Source: CAZOZZ01 sp965262425 (GTDB lineage Bacteria > Acidobacteriota > Terriglobia > 20CM-2-55-15). From it: DNA of 64,000 nucleotides. The position numbers and the translations under genes were made by a program. The stretch spans positions 806,001 through 870,000 of the forward strand of contig OZ253536.1 of the NCBI GenBank assembly GCA_965262425.1. The letters run 5' to 3'. Under the pieces are notes generated by a model. That model had not been told where the DNA came from, searched no databases, and was given only the letters and a program-made list of their open reading frames with translations. Position 1 is the stretch's first letter. Every line of letters starts with the position of its first letter. Below are positions 55,855-64,000 of this stretch, piece by piece.

Positions 55855-56568
55855 GTGGCGCGTAAGAGGATGACTCGAAAAGAGCTCGTCCAGAAGGACG
55901 AGATCACATCGACTTTGGAAAACACCGCGGCTTTCGTCCTGGAGAACAAGAAACCGATCCTCCTGGTGACGTCGATCCTTGTAGCGCTTGTGATGATCCT
56001 GGTTGGGTTCAACATCTATTCCGCAAATCGCCGGGCCGCATCGCAGAGCGCCCTGTCGGAAGTGATCGACGTGTTTACCGACACGGAAGGATACGATTCG
56101 GACCAGCGGCGTTTCGAAGCCGCTCTGGCCGAGGCCCAGATCGTTAGGGATTCATACCGGAACCTTCCGGCCGGTCAAATCGCCGAGTATTACATCGCCC
56201 TCAGTAACGAAGGAATGGGCAACACGACCGAGGCGGTGCGAATTCTGCAAAGCCTCGTCGAGACAGGGGACGACACGATTCGGCACGTCGCGCGTTACGC
56301 CCTCGCGGAGTCTTACAAAATTCATGGTGAGGTGGAGACGGCCATCACCGTCTATCAGGAACTGGAGAACACCGGCGGCTATTCGCAAGTTGCCGTTCTC
56401 TATGAACTCGGCCGGTTGCACGAAGAGATCTCGAAGCCGGACGAAGCCCGTTCCTACTACCAGAGGATTGTAGGTGAGTACCCGAATTCCGCCTTTCGCG
56501 CCGACGCGGACCGGGCCCTGAAGCGACTCGGCCCCGACGCCGCGGCCTCCGACGAAACAGAGTCCTGA
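55855..56568 (+). CDS. Membrane-anchored TPR protein
   Basis: 237 residues from GTG 55855 with a perfect AAGGAGG 6 bp upstream. One membrane segment (about 38-60, 'PILLVTSILVALVMILVGFN') and then TPR-like helices: 'YYIALSNEGMGNTTEAVRIL', 'RYALAESYKIHGEVETAITV', 'ELGRLHEEISKPDEARSYYQ'. Architecture resembles YfgM/TPR_21 proteins, which have a cytoplasmic N-terminus and periplasmic TPR domain and assist outer-membrane or secreted protein folding. First gene of the run that leads into ribosomal protein L32 and lipid synthesis. Confidence 0.82.
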   Translation: MARKRMTRKELVQKDEITSTLENTAAFVLENKKPILLVTSILVALVMILVGFNIYSANRRAASQSALSEVIDVFTDTEGYDSDQRRFEAALAEAQIVRDSYRNLPAGQIAEYYIALSNEGMGNTTEAVRILQSLVETGDDTIRHVARYALAESYKIHGEVETAITVYQELENTGGYSQVAVLYELGRLHEEISKPDEARSYYQRIVGEYPNSAFRADADRALKRLGPDAAASDETES

Positions 56569-56592
56569 GGCGTTCAAACTGTCCAATAACGA

Positions 56593-57159
56593 ATGACGGT
56601 AGGGAACATGACAGAACATGTCGTCGGTCTTGAGGACCTCGGGACCGACCGGGTCGAGATCGAGGATTCGTTTGAGCCCGGAGAAATCGACTATTCGCCC
56701 GAAGGCTTGCGGCAGGCGGCCGCGATCGGCTGGTCAGGTTTTGTTGAACGGAGTGGGGACGAGATTCGATTGTGTGGTCGGCTGGAAACTATTCTTGAAT
56801 TGGTATGTGTCCGATGTCTCGACCCGGTAAATCAGCGAATTGAGAAGCCGTTCGATCTTTTTTTTCGCCAGCGCGATAGCCTGGTTTACGACCAGGGCGC
56901 CGAGATCGAATTGACGGAATCCGACACCCGGACAGCGTTCGTAACCGGGGCGGAATTGCCTCTGGGTGAAATTGTTCGCGAGCAAATCCTGCTTGCGATC
57001 CCAATGAAGCCGTTGTGTAAACCCGACTGTCGGGGCCTGTGCGCCTCGTGCGGAACAAATCGGAATGCCGGTTCATGTGAGTGTCCCGAGCAGTCCCTCA
57101 ACCCGGCTTTCGACACGCTGCTGGCGTTTAAGAAGCAGCTCGAAGAGCGGAGTTCATAA
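56593..57159 (+). CDS. yceD: DUF177 (YceD-like) protein
   Basis: 188 residues; ATG 56593, or ATG 56608 as an alternative. DUF177 hallmarks: the Cys pair 'LVCVRCLDPV', the central 'FDLFFRQRD', and the C-terminal 'PLCKPDCRGLCASCGTNR'. The family lies immediately upstream of rpmF in most bacteria and has been linked to 23S rRNA maturation. It ends 6 bp before rpmF. Confidence 0.92.
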   Translation: MTVGNMTEHVVGLEDLGTDRVEIEDSFEPGEIDYSPEGLRQAAAIGWSGFVERSGDEIRLCGRLETILELVCVRCLDPVNQRIEKPFDLFFRQRDSLVYDQGAEIELTESDTRTAFVTGAELPLGEIVREQILLAIPMKPLCKPDCRGLCASCGTNRNAGSCECPEQSLNPAFDTLLAFKKQLEERSS

Positions 57160-57165
57160 GAATCA

Positions 57166-57348
57166 ATGCCAAATCCCAAACGTCGACATTCCAAAGCGCG
57201 TCGCGGAAAGAGACGCGCGCACGATTCCCTGACAGGGCCTTCCTTTTCCGAATGCCCGAACTGCCACGAGCGGCGGCTTCCTCATCGTGTCTGTCCTCAC
57301 TGCGGCTTTTACAAAGATCGCGAAGTTATCGAAACCGAAGAAGAATAG
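57166..57348 (+). CDS. rpmF: 50S ribosomal protein L32
   Basis: 60 residues. N-terminal 'MPNPKRRHSKARRGKRRAHD' is the typical basic L32 start. Two Cys pairs, 'CPNCHERRLPHRVCPHCG', form the zinc-binding (C+) version. Between DUF177 and plsX, the conserved order in many phyla. Confidence 0.98.
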   Translation: MPNPKRRHSKARRGKRRAHDSLTGPSFSECPNCHERRLPHRVCPHCGFYKDREVIETEEE

Positions 57349-57373
57349 TCTTCGATAGATTCGGGACGGTCCC

Positions 57374-58459
57374 ATGATCAGAATCGCTGTAGACGCAATG
57401 GGGAGCGAGCAGGCTCCAACCGTGGAAGTCGAGGGAGCGGTCGAGGCCGCGGCTCAATACGGAACCCACGTCGTGCTGGTGGGCAGAGAAGACCAGATAC
57501 GTCAGGCTCTGGATCAGCACGACATTCGAGGGCTCTCGATTGACATTGCCCATGCCAGCGAGGTAGTGGGCATGGAAGAGCCTCCCATGACGGCCATCCG
57601 CCGGAAGAAGGATTCGTCCATTCGTGTGGCGGCCAACCTGATGAGAGCCTCGGAGGTTTCCGGCGTCGTCAGTGCCGGCAACACCGGCGCCGTCATGGCG
57701 ACGACCAAGATCGTTGTCGGCACGCTCGATGTCGTGGACCGGCCCGCCTTGACGACTGTGCTGCCGACCCGGAAAGGTAAACCGGCCATTCTTCTCGATG
57801 TTGGCGCCAACGTGGACTGCAAGCCCATTCACCTGGAACAGTTTGCGATCATGGGGGACATATATTCGCGCGCCATCTTCGGGATCCGTCGTCCCCGGAT
57901 TGGACTGCTCTCGATCGGGGAAGAAGCCACCAAGGGAAACGAACTCACGAAGGAGGTCTTCAAGGCCCTGAAACTTGCACCGCTGAATTTCGTTGGAAAT
58001 GTCGAAGGCCGAGACATTTTCAAAGGCGACGTGGACGTTATCGTTTGCGACGGCTTCACGGGGAACGTAGCTTTGAAGTTGAGTGAGGGCTTGATTGAGA
58101 CCTTCACCGGGTTGCTGGGAGATGAACTGCAGAAGACGTTGTCGGCCAAGGTCGGTTACATTTTCGCCCAGAAGGCTTTTCAGCAGTTCAAGCGTCGGCT
58201 GGACTATTCCGAGTACGGCGGTGCGCCGCTTCTTGGAATCAGAGGAATTGGAATTGTCTGTCACGGGAGTTCAAACTCCAACGCGATCAAGAACGCGATT
58301 CGTGTGGCCGAGGAGTTCTGCGAGCACAATGTGAACGACGCCATCGGGCACGAGTTCCACAAGCTCGGCTTGATCAAATCGGAGGGGACCGAAGCTGCCG
58401 AGATGGCGGAGAGTGGTGGAAAGAGCGGATCACCGAGGCCCAGCGCCACAGGTCCCTAG
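57374..58459 (+). CDS. plsX: Phosphate acyltransferase PlsX
   Basis: 361 residues. It converts acyl-ACP to acyl-phosphate for the PlsY step of phospholipid synthesis. Typical 'IRIAVDAMGSEQAPTVEVEG', 'MEEPPMTAIRRKKDSS', 'SAGNTGAVMATT', 'LLDVGANVDCKP', 'LLSIGEEATKGNELT', 'IVCDGFTGNVALK'. The C-terminal tail after about residue 335 is low-complexity. The TAG stop falls in the CTAG target of IS630 copy 6, so the tail or stop may be altered by the insertion. Confidence 0.97.
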   Translation: MIRIAVDAMGSEQAPTVEVEGAVEAAAQYGTHVVLVGREDQIRQALDQHDIRGLSIDIAHASEVVGMEEPPMTAIRRKKDSSIRVAANLMRASEVSGVVSAGNTGAVMATTKIVVGTLDVVDRPALTTVLPTRKGKPAILLDVGANVDCKPIHLEQFAIMGDIYSRAIFGIRRPRIGLLSIGEEATKGNELTKEVFKALKLAPLNFVGNVEGRDIFKGDVDVIVCDGFTGNVALKLSEGLIETFTGLLGDELQKTLSAKVGYIFAQKAFQQFKRRLDYSEYGGAPLLGIRGIGIVCHGSSNSNAIKNAIRVAEEFCEHNVNDAIGHEFHKLGLIKSEGTEAAEMAESGGKSGSPRPSATGP

Positions 58460-59609
58460 TGTAGTCCGTCACAGTTAATGTAACTTATTCAGCTTTCCTA
58501 CGTCTGAGTATATATGAGGAGAGCACCGACGATTAAATTGGACATTCCTGTGCGGAAGGAACTGGAGCGACTGAGCCGAAGCCGCAGTGTGGCGGTCCGG
58601 TTGGCGGAACGATCTCGAATTGTCTTGCTGGCCGCCGGGGGTCTGGACAATCAGGAGATCGCTGCCAAGTTGGACATCACTCGTCAAAAGGCCGGACGTT
58701 GGCGCGATCGTTTCGTTGAAGATGGCCTCGGGGGAATCGAAAAGGACGCTTCCCGCAGTGGACGGATTCCCTCGATCGGCCGCCGGAAGCGGGCCCGGAT
58801 CGTGAAGAAGACGGTCGAAGGGAAGCCTCCGAACGCCACGCACTGGAGCCGGTCCTTGATGGCCAGGGCAACCGGCGTCAGCGAGTCCACGGTAGGGAGA
58901 ATCTGGCGGGCTCATGGCTTGAAGCCTCATCTGGCACGCACCTTCAAACTTTCCAACGACAAACAATTTGTCGAGAAGTTGGAGGATGTGGTCGGTTTGT
59001 ATCTGAACCCTCCGGAAAACGCCATTGTTTTGTCCTGCGATGAGAAGAGCCAGATGCAGGCCCTGGACCGCACGCAACCCGGGTTACCTCTGAAGAAGGG
59101 GCGGTGCGGCACCCTCACCCACGACTACAAACGCAACGGGACGACCACGATGTTCGCCGCGCTCAATACGCTGGACGGCTCGATTATCGGGACCTGTATG
59201 CCGAAGCATCGTCATCAGGAATGGATCCGGTTTCTCAATCAGATCAAACGTTCCGTGCCGAAAGACAAACAGATCCATATCATTTGCGACAACTACGCCA
59301 CGCACAAACATCAGAAAGTCGTCAACTGGTTGAAGCGCAACACGCGCTTTCATGTGCACTTCACACCGACCAGTGCATCCTGGCTGAACATGGTCGAACG
59401 CTTCTTCCGGGATCTTTCCGAACAACGGCTTCGGCGCGGGGTTTTCCATTCGGTTCCTGAGCTAATCCAGGCCGTGGAGGAATATGTCGGGGGTCACAAT
59501 CAGAACCCGAAGCCCTTCATTTGGACCGCAACGGCTTCCGATATTCTTGAAAAAGTTCAACGTGCCCGAAAGAAGCTCGATAAGTTACAGTCTGTTTGAC
59601 GGGGACCAC
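58459..59609 (+). mobile_element. IS630-family element, subtype A, copy 6, between plsX and fabD
   Basis: 1151 bp, TA at 58457-58458 and 59610-59611 in C-TA-G. It is codirectional with the operon, so read-through transcription from plsX or from the IS could still supply fabD. Confidence 0.95.
58514..59599 (+). CDS. IS630-family transposase (subtype A)
   Basis: 361 residues, intact, apparently identical to the copy at 24076. Domains and catalytic residues as for 8562. Confidence 0.95.
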   Translation: MRRAPTIKLDIPVRKELERLSRSRSVAVRLAERSRIVLLAAGGLDNQEIAAKLDITRQKAGRWRDRFVEDGLGGIEKDASRSGRIPSIGRRKRARIVKKTVEGKPPNATHWSRSLMARATGVSESTVGRIWRAHGLKPHLARTFKLSNDKQFVEKLEDVVGLYLNPPENAIVLSCDEKSQMQALDRTQPGLPLKKGRCGTLTHDYKRNGTTTMFAALNTLDGSIIGTCMPKHRHQEWIRFLNQIKRSVPKDKQIHIICDNYATHKHQKVVNWLKRNTRFHVHFTPTSASWLNMVERFFRDLSEQRLRRGVFHSVPELIQAVEEYVGGHNQNPKPFIWTATASDILEKVQRARKKLDKLQSV

Positions 59610-59673
59610 TAGGCTCCTTGGGTGCTATGGTCCACCCTCAGGACCAGTTGCATTTTCGAAAGACACATCTTTC

Positions 59674-60606
59674 ATGAGCAAAGTAGCTTTGATGTTTCCC
59701 GGTCAGGGATCCCAATACGCCGGTATGGGTCGGGACATTGCCGGTCGGTACCCCGTGGCCAGGGCAACGTTCGACGAGGCCGACGAAACGCTGGACTTCC
59801 CCCTTTCCAGGTTATGTTTCGAAGGGCCGGAAGAGAGTCTGAAGCTGACGGAAAATACTCAGCCTGCGATCCTGACCACAGAGACGGCCCTGTTTCGAGT
59901 GCTCCGGGAGAAAGGCGTTCGGCCTGACTTCGTGACCGGTCACAGCCTCGGGGAATACTCCGGGCTGGTGGCCACCGGCGCGCTCGGGTTTGCCGAAGCC
60001 GTTGCCCTGGTGCGGCGACGTGGCCAATACATGCAGGAGGCGGTACCGGTCGGTCAGGGTGCGATGGCTGCGATTCTGGGGATGGATGCCCTGACCGTCG
60101 AATCCGTATGCGAGCGCGCCAGCGAGGGAGAAGTGGTTTCGGCCGCAAATCTGAATTCTCCCAAACAGGTTGTCATCGCCGGTCACCGGGCCGCGGTCGA
60201 ACGTGCCGTGGATCTGGCCAGAAAGGATGGCGCGCGACGAGCTATCATGCTGCCTGTCAGCGCACCGTTTCATTGCAGCCTGATGCTTGGCGCAGAGGAA
60301 CGGCTTGGCCGCGACCTGGATATGATCGACTTCAAGGATCTGGACTGTCCACTCATCTCGAATGTCGATGCCGGGGCGGTGCGGACGGGCGAAAGTGCCC
60401 GGCGTGCACTCAAACTCCAGGTTTCCAGGCCCGTGCGCTGGCATGAAACGATACGCTTGCTCCTGGACTCCTCCGTCACGACTTTCGTTGAAGTAGGCCC
60501 GGGGCGGGTCCTGACGGGACTGGTCCGATCCGTGGACAAGTCGGTTACAATGCTGAATGTGGAGGACGAGGAATCGCTGGACCGCTCCCTTGCCTCACTT
60601 CTATAA
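59674..60606 (+). CDS. fabD: Malonyl-CoA:ACP transacylase
   Basis: 310 residues from ATG 59674 ('MSKVALMFPGQGSQYAGMGR'); the frame is open back into the IS630 end, but that leader is not part of the gene. It loads malonyl groups on ACP. Active-site Ser in 'GHSLGEYSGL', Arg/His in 'VRRRGQYMQEAV' and 'SAPFHCSLM', Gln in 'FPGQGSQ'. No strong ribosome-binding site precedes it. plsX is upstream beyond the IS, acpP follows 110 bp later; fabH and fabG are missing from this cluster. Confidence 0.97.
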   Translation: MSKVALMFPGQGSQYAGMGRDIAGRYPVARATFDEADETLDFPLSRLCFEGPEESLKLTENTQPAILTTETALFRVLREKGVRPDFVTGHSLGEYSGLVATGALGFAEAVALVRRRGQYMQEAVPVGQGAMAAILGMDALTVESVCERASEGEVVSAANLNSPKQVVIAGHRAAVERAVDLARKDGARRAIMLPVSAPFHCSLMLGAEERLGRDLDMIDFKDLDCPLISNVDAGAVRTGESARRALKLQVSRPVRWHETIRLLLDSSVTTFVEVGPGRVLTGLVRSVDKSVTMLNVEDEESLDRSLASLL

Positions 60607-60716
60607 TGATTCGTTTTCGAAAGAGCCTCGGCCGCGCCGTAAGGTGCCCGGGGCGTTGCGACTGGTTGGAGTTCGGAAGTCGGCAGTAGAACAACATCAA
60701 GACGGAGGTAGTGTAG

Positions 60717-60962
60717 ATGTCTTCTTCGGTTGAGGATAAGGTCAAAGCGATAATTGTGGAGCAGTTGAGTGTGGATGAGGGCGAGGTGACCGCAACCGCG
60801 TCTTTCATCGACGACCTGGGCGCCGATTCGCTCGATACTGTGGAACTGGTCATGGCCCTGGAAGAGGGATTCAGTATTGAGATCCCGGACGACGCGGCCG
60901 AGAAGATCACGAACGTTCGTGAGGCGATCGATTACGTTCAGGCCCATCTGCCGAAGTCATAG
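60717..60962 (+). CDS. acpP: Acyl carrier protein
   Basis: 81 residues, acidic. 4'-Phosphopantetheine is carried on Ser of 'LGADSLDTVELVM'. ACGGAGG lies about 8 bp upstream. Between fabD and fabF as in most fab clusters. Confidence 0.98.
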   Translation: MSSSVEDKVKAIIVEQLSVDEGEVTATASFIDDLGADSLDTVELVMALEEGFSIEIPDDAAEKITNVREAIDYVQAHLPKS

Positions 60963-60983
60963 GCAGGAAGTGAGGTTGGAGCT

Positions 60984-62222
60984 TTGGAGAGGCGAGTTGT
61001 TGTCACCGGCGTCGGACTGGTAACCGCGCTAGGTATAGGAACCGAAGAAACCTGGACAGGGCTGTGTGAAGGTCGAAGCGGCGTCGGCGAGATTACGCGA
61101 TTCGACACGACCCAGTTCTCGACCAGAATTGCTGCCCAGGTTCCGGATTTCGATCCGTTGCGGTGGATCGAGAAGCGCGACGTCAAAAAAATGGACACGT
61201 TTATCCATTACGCGATCGCAGCAGCGGCTTTGGCTACGGAGCAGGCGGGACTGGAGATCTCTCCTGAAGTGTCCGAGCGAACGGGAGTTTTTATCGGGTC
61301 CGGTATAGGCGGTTTCAACATCATTGAACGCGAACATAACAACCTCATCCGGGGTGGTCCCCGAAAGATTTCACCGTTCTTCATTCCTTCCAGCATCATC
61401 AACCTGGCCGCGGGCCAGGTGTCTATACGTCTGGGTGCGAAAGGTCCCAACTCGGCCCCGTGCACGGCCTGTTCTTCCGGATCGCACGCTGTTGGCGATG
61501 CGTTCCGTCTGATCTCCAGGGGTGAAGCCGACATCATGATCGCGGGAGGTTCCGAGGCTGCCATCACCCAGATGGGGGTTGGCGGATTCGCTGCGATGCG
61601 CGCGTTGTCTACCCGCAACGACGATCCACGGACGGCATCCAGACCGTTCGACCGGGATCGCGATGGATTTGTCATGGGAGAAGGTGCCGGAATCGTCGTT
61701 CTGGAAGAACTGGAACTGGCGCGAAAACGGGGCGCCCCAATTGTTGCAGAACTGGTCGGTTATGGCATGAGCGGAGATGCCTTCCACATTACGCTGCCCT
61801 CTGAAGATGGAAACGGCGGATTCCGAGTCATGCAGAACACCCTCAAGGATGCGGGTGTGACGCCGGATCAGGTAAGCTACATCAACGCCCACGGCACGTC
61901 GACACCGCACAACGACAGGCTGGAAACAATGGCCATTAAGAGGTTGTTTGGAGACCATGCGCGAAAGGTTCCGATCAGTTCCACCAAGTCCATGGTCGGC
62001 CACTTGCTGGGAGCCGCCGGAGCCGTGGAGGCGGGTATCGCCGCGCTGGCCCTCCAACGCCAGGTTGTGCCTCCAACCATCAACTACGAAACGCCCGATC
62101 CCGACTGTGACCTCGACTATGTTCCCAACGAAAGTCGTTCCGTCAAACTCCAGTACGTCCTGTCGAACTCGTTTGGTTTCGGTGGAACCAACGCCGCCCT
62201 CCTCTTCAAACGCTGGGACTGA
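60984..62222 (+). CDS. fabF: 3-oxoacyl-ACP synthase II
   Basis: 412 residues from TTG 60984 ('MERRVVVTGVGLVTALGIGT'). Catalytic Cys in 'PCTACSSGSHA', His in 'NAHGTSTPHND', Lys in 'SSTKSMVGH' and His in 'GHLLGAAGAVEAG'. It elongates acyl-ACP with malonyl-ACP. 21 bp after acpP, and the ETF-QO ATG starts 3 bp after its stop, so all three are cotranscribed. Confidence 0.98.
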   Translation: MERRVVVTGVGLVTALGIGTEETWTGLCEGRSGVGEITRFDTTQFSTRIAAQVPDFDPLRWIEKRDVKKMDTFIHYAIAAAALATEQAGLEISPEVSERTGVFIGSGIGGFNIIEREHNNLIRGGPRKISPFFIPSSIINLAAGQVSIRLGAKGPNSAPCTACSSGSHAVGDAFRLISRGEADIMIAGGSEAAITQMGVGGFAAMRALSTRNDDPRTASRPFDRDRDGFVMGEGAGIVVLEELELARKRGAPIVAELVGYGMSGDAFHITLPSEDGNGGFRVMQNTLKDAGVTPDQVSYINAHGTSTPHNDRLETMAIKRLFGDHARKVPISSTKSMVGHLLGAAGAVEAGIAALALQRQVVPPTINYETPDPDCDLDYVPNESRSVKLQYVLSNSFGFGGTNAALLFKRWD

Positions 62223-62225
62223 TTG

Positions 62226-63884
62226 ATGTCAGAAGAACGCGAAGTGCTCGAGGTCGATGTTCTGGTAGTAGGCGCCGGTCCGGCCGGCCTGGCCACGGCC
62301 TATCAATTGCGGAAGCTCCTCGACGAGAGCGGCCGCGAGGATACTGCCATCGCCATCCTGGAGAAGTCCAAGGAAGTCGGCAGCCACATCATTTCCGGAG
62401 CGGTGCTCGATCCTCGGGGGATCGACGAACTGATGCCCGACTGGAAGGAAAGAGGGGCGCCGATCGAAAAGCAGGTCGAGGAAGACCACGTTTACTACTG
62501 CACGAAGAACAGCAAATTCCCTCTGCCCTTCATTCCACCGCCCTTGCAGAATCACGGGAACTACATCATCTCTTTGAACAAGTTCTCGCGCTGGTTCGGC
62601 GAGGTCGTCGAAGAGAGTGGCGTCGACATCTTTGCTGGATTCGCGGGAGCCGAATTGCTGATCGAAGATGGTGCGGTCGTGGGCGTCCGGACCGGCGACA
62701 AGGGCATCGACAAAGGGGGAGAACCCAAGGGAAATCATGAGCCCGGTATCGACGTTCGGGCGAAGCTCACGATTCTGGCTGAAGGTGCGCGTGGATCGCT
62801 CACCAAGCAGCTGATCAAAACATTCGGTCTCGATCAAGGTCGGAACCCCCAGGTCTATGCCGTGGGTGTCAAAGAGGTATGGGAAGTTCCTTCCCAGAAG
62901 GGCCGAAACGGCCGTGTGATTCACACGATGGGTTGGCCTCTCACGAGCGAAGAGTTTGGCGGCGGGTTTATTTACAACATGGATGAGGGACGGGTGTCTC
63001 TGGGGCTTGTGATCGGATTGGATTACCGAAACCCCAGGCTCGACCCCCATGCAAGGTTTCAGGACTTCAAGCAACATCCCCTTGTGAAGGAGATCCTCGA
63101 AGGCGGCACCCTCGTTTCGTATGGCGCGAAGGCGATTCCCGAAGGCGGGTACTGGGCGATGCCACAATTCTATTTCGAGGGCGGCATGATCGTCGGCGAT
63201 TCCGCTGGTTTCCTCAACTCGATGCGGTTGAAGGGAATTCACATGGCGTTCAAGAGCGGGATGCTGGCAGGACAGGCTGCGTTCGAAGCCATCGAAGCCG
63301 ACGAATACACCGCACTACGGATGCGGCGGTTCGATGATCTGGTCGAAAAGAGCTGGATCAAGACCGAGCTATGGAAGGTTCGCAATTTCCATCAGGGTTT
63401 CGAAGGGGGCTTCTGGTCGGGAATGGTCCACACGGGTCTTCAGATGGCTACGGGCGGAAGGGGCGTCCGGTCGCGCTACACGAATGTCGCGGGCCACATG
63501 CGGATGCGTCGTCTGAAGGACTTCTTCCGTGGAAAGGTGCCCGCACCGGACAAACCCACCTATGACCAGACATTGACCTTCGACAAGATGACCGATGTCT
63601 TCAACTCCGGTACGGCACATGAAGAGGACCAGCCCGTTCACCTGGTAGTGCTCGAGCCAGATCTTTGCCACCAGCGCTGCACGGAGGAATACGGCAACCC
63701 CTGCCAGTACTTCTGTCCCGCTGCTGTTTACGAAATGGAACCGAATGAGGCCGGCAAGCTGCGCCTCGAGATCAACGCCTCAAACTGCGTCCACTGCAAG
63801 ACCTGCGACATCATGGATCCCTACGAAATAATAAATTGGGTGACCCCGGAAGGCGGTGGCGGCCCCGGTTACGAGTATTTGTGA
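62226..63884 (+). CDS. Electron-transfer flavoprotein:ubiquinone oxidoreductase
   Basis: 552 residues. It passes electrons from reduced ETF, fed by acyl-CoA and other dehydrogenases, to the quinone pool at the inner membrane. N-terminal FAD-binding 'VDVLVVGAGPAGLATA', 'GSHIISGAVLDPRG', 'LTILAEGARGSLTKQL', the ubiquinone-binding/amphipathic region 'GGYWAMPQFYFEGGMIVGDS' and a C-terminal [4Fe-4S] ferredoxin domain with Cys in 'PCQYFCPAAVYE' and 'NCVHCKTCDI'. Coupling of a beta-oxidation electron carrier to fatty-acid synthesis genes in one run is notable. The C-terminus 'GGGGPGYEYL' is typical. Confidence 0.96.
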   Translation: MSEEREVLEVDVLVVGAGPAGLATAYQLRKLLDESGREDTAIAILEKSKEVGSHIISGAVLDPRGIDELMPDWKERGAPIEKQVEEDHVYYCTKNSKFPLPFIPPPLQNHGNYIISLNKFSRWFGEVVEESGVDIFAGFAGAELLIEDGAVVGVRTGDKGIDKGGEPKGNHEPGIDVRAKLTILAEGARGSLTKQLIKTFGLDQGRNPQVYAVGVKEVWEVPSQKGRNGRVIHTMGWPLTSEEFGGGFIYNMDEGRVSLGLVIGLDYRNPRLDPHARFQDFKQHPLVKEILEGGTLVSYGAKAIPEGGYWAMPQFYFEGGMIVGDSAGFLNSMRLKGIHMAFKSGMLAGQAAFEAIEADEYTALRMRRFDDLVEKSWIKTELWKVRNFHQGFEGGFWSGMVHTGLQMATGGRGVRSRYTNVAGHMRMRRLKDFFRGKVPAPDKPTYDQTLTFDKMTDVFNSGTAHEEDQPVHLVVLEPDLCHQRCTEEYGNPCQYFCPAAVYEMEPNEAGKLRLEINASNCVHCKTCDIMDPYEIINWVTPEGGGGPGYEYL

Positions 63885-63927
63885 ATGGGGAAGTGGTCAG
63901 TGGCCAGTTGAAGGAAAACGGATTTTT

Positions 63928-64000
63928 TACCGCAGAGGCGCAGAGGCGCAGAGAAATCCGAGGATATAGGTTCGAACAACAACTCTTATCTCTGCGTCTC
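63928..64000. repeat. Dispersed GCAGAGGCGCAGAG repeat (second copy, cut by window edge)
   Basis: The left arm CCGCAGAGGCGCAGAGGCGC (63930-63949) is followed at 63988-64000 by the complementary start TCTCTGCGTCTC, so the repeat forms a hairpin whose right arm runs past the window. Related to the copy at 671-820. Confidence 0.55.

Noticed and set aside
59596..59673. FabD starting at 59596
   Set aside because: That start lies in IS630 terminal sequence; the conserved FabD N-terminus begins at ATG 59674.

Overview
The window looks like chromosomal DNA of a moderately GC-rich Gram-negative bacterium, most probably a member of the Acidobacteriota. Pointers (inference) are the N-terminal scrap of an acidobacterial-style Ser/Thr kinase (34958), a secreted protein with a W-rich 'DSPWAK' N-terminus (54832), and giant secreted cadherin/TSP3-repeat proteins. 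No rRNA gene is present, so the placement is tentative.

Layout. 1-12927 is core chromosome: a UvrC-like gene running off the left edge; a minus-strand group HDOD > hybrid histidine kinase > AhpD-like protein > secreted esterase; then nadA, acyP, apt and an RRM RNA-binding protein. A tRNA-Arg(CCU) gene (13007-13080) starts a 37.6-kb integrated island: 23 bp of the tRNA 3' end are repeated exactly at 50594-50616, and a tyrosine-integrase gene, now frameshifted, sits beside the tRNA. Inside the island are an AlpA-like regulator, a DUF3854/DUF927 primase-helicase gene split by two IS630 copies, a gene carrying an iteron-like GTTACC array, HGGxxTG and terminase-small-subunit genes, a GHKL-ATPase fused to a putative PD-(D/E)XK nuclease (a defence candidate), a second intact integrase, and a cargo block of very large secreted proteins: a PLC-like to cadherin-like to phospholipase-A2-like polypeptide with two frameshifts, a TSP3/discoidin/PA14 protein split by a MITE, a Gly-rich protein and a tandem DsbA. 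Right of the island are a decayed PAS histidine kinase split by an ISL3 element, then the lipid operon TPR > DUF177 > rpmF > plsX > [IS630] > fabD > acpP > fabF > ETF-QO.

Transposable elements fill roughly a quarter of the window: six IS630 copies of two subtypes, one IS21, one IS1182, one DUF772-type IS, one IS3, one ISL3, and three MITE families (317 bp x3, 158 bp x2, 178 bp x1). Target duplications and inverted repeats could be read for nearly all. Three patterns stand out: ten insertions sit in the tetranucleotide CTAG; the 317-bp MITE has ISL3-type ends and 8-bp duplications and so appears mobilised by an ISL3 transposase; and a cloverleaf-like structured segment of about 100 nt is shared by the IS21, IS3 and ISL3 elements, which are otherwise unrelated.

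Functionally, the right-hand operon supports phospholipid and fatty-acid synthesis plus electron transfer from acyl-CoA oxidation, and the left-hand genes cover NAD synthesis, purine salvage and signalling. The island looks like a stranded, heavily IS-eroded phage-satellite-like element that still carries an intact defence candidate and a second integrase.
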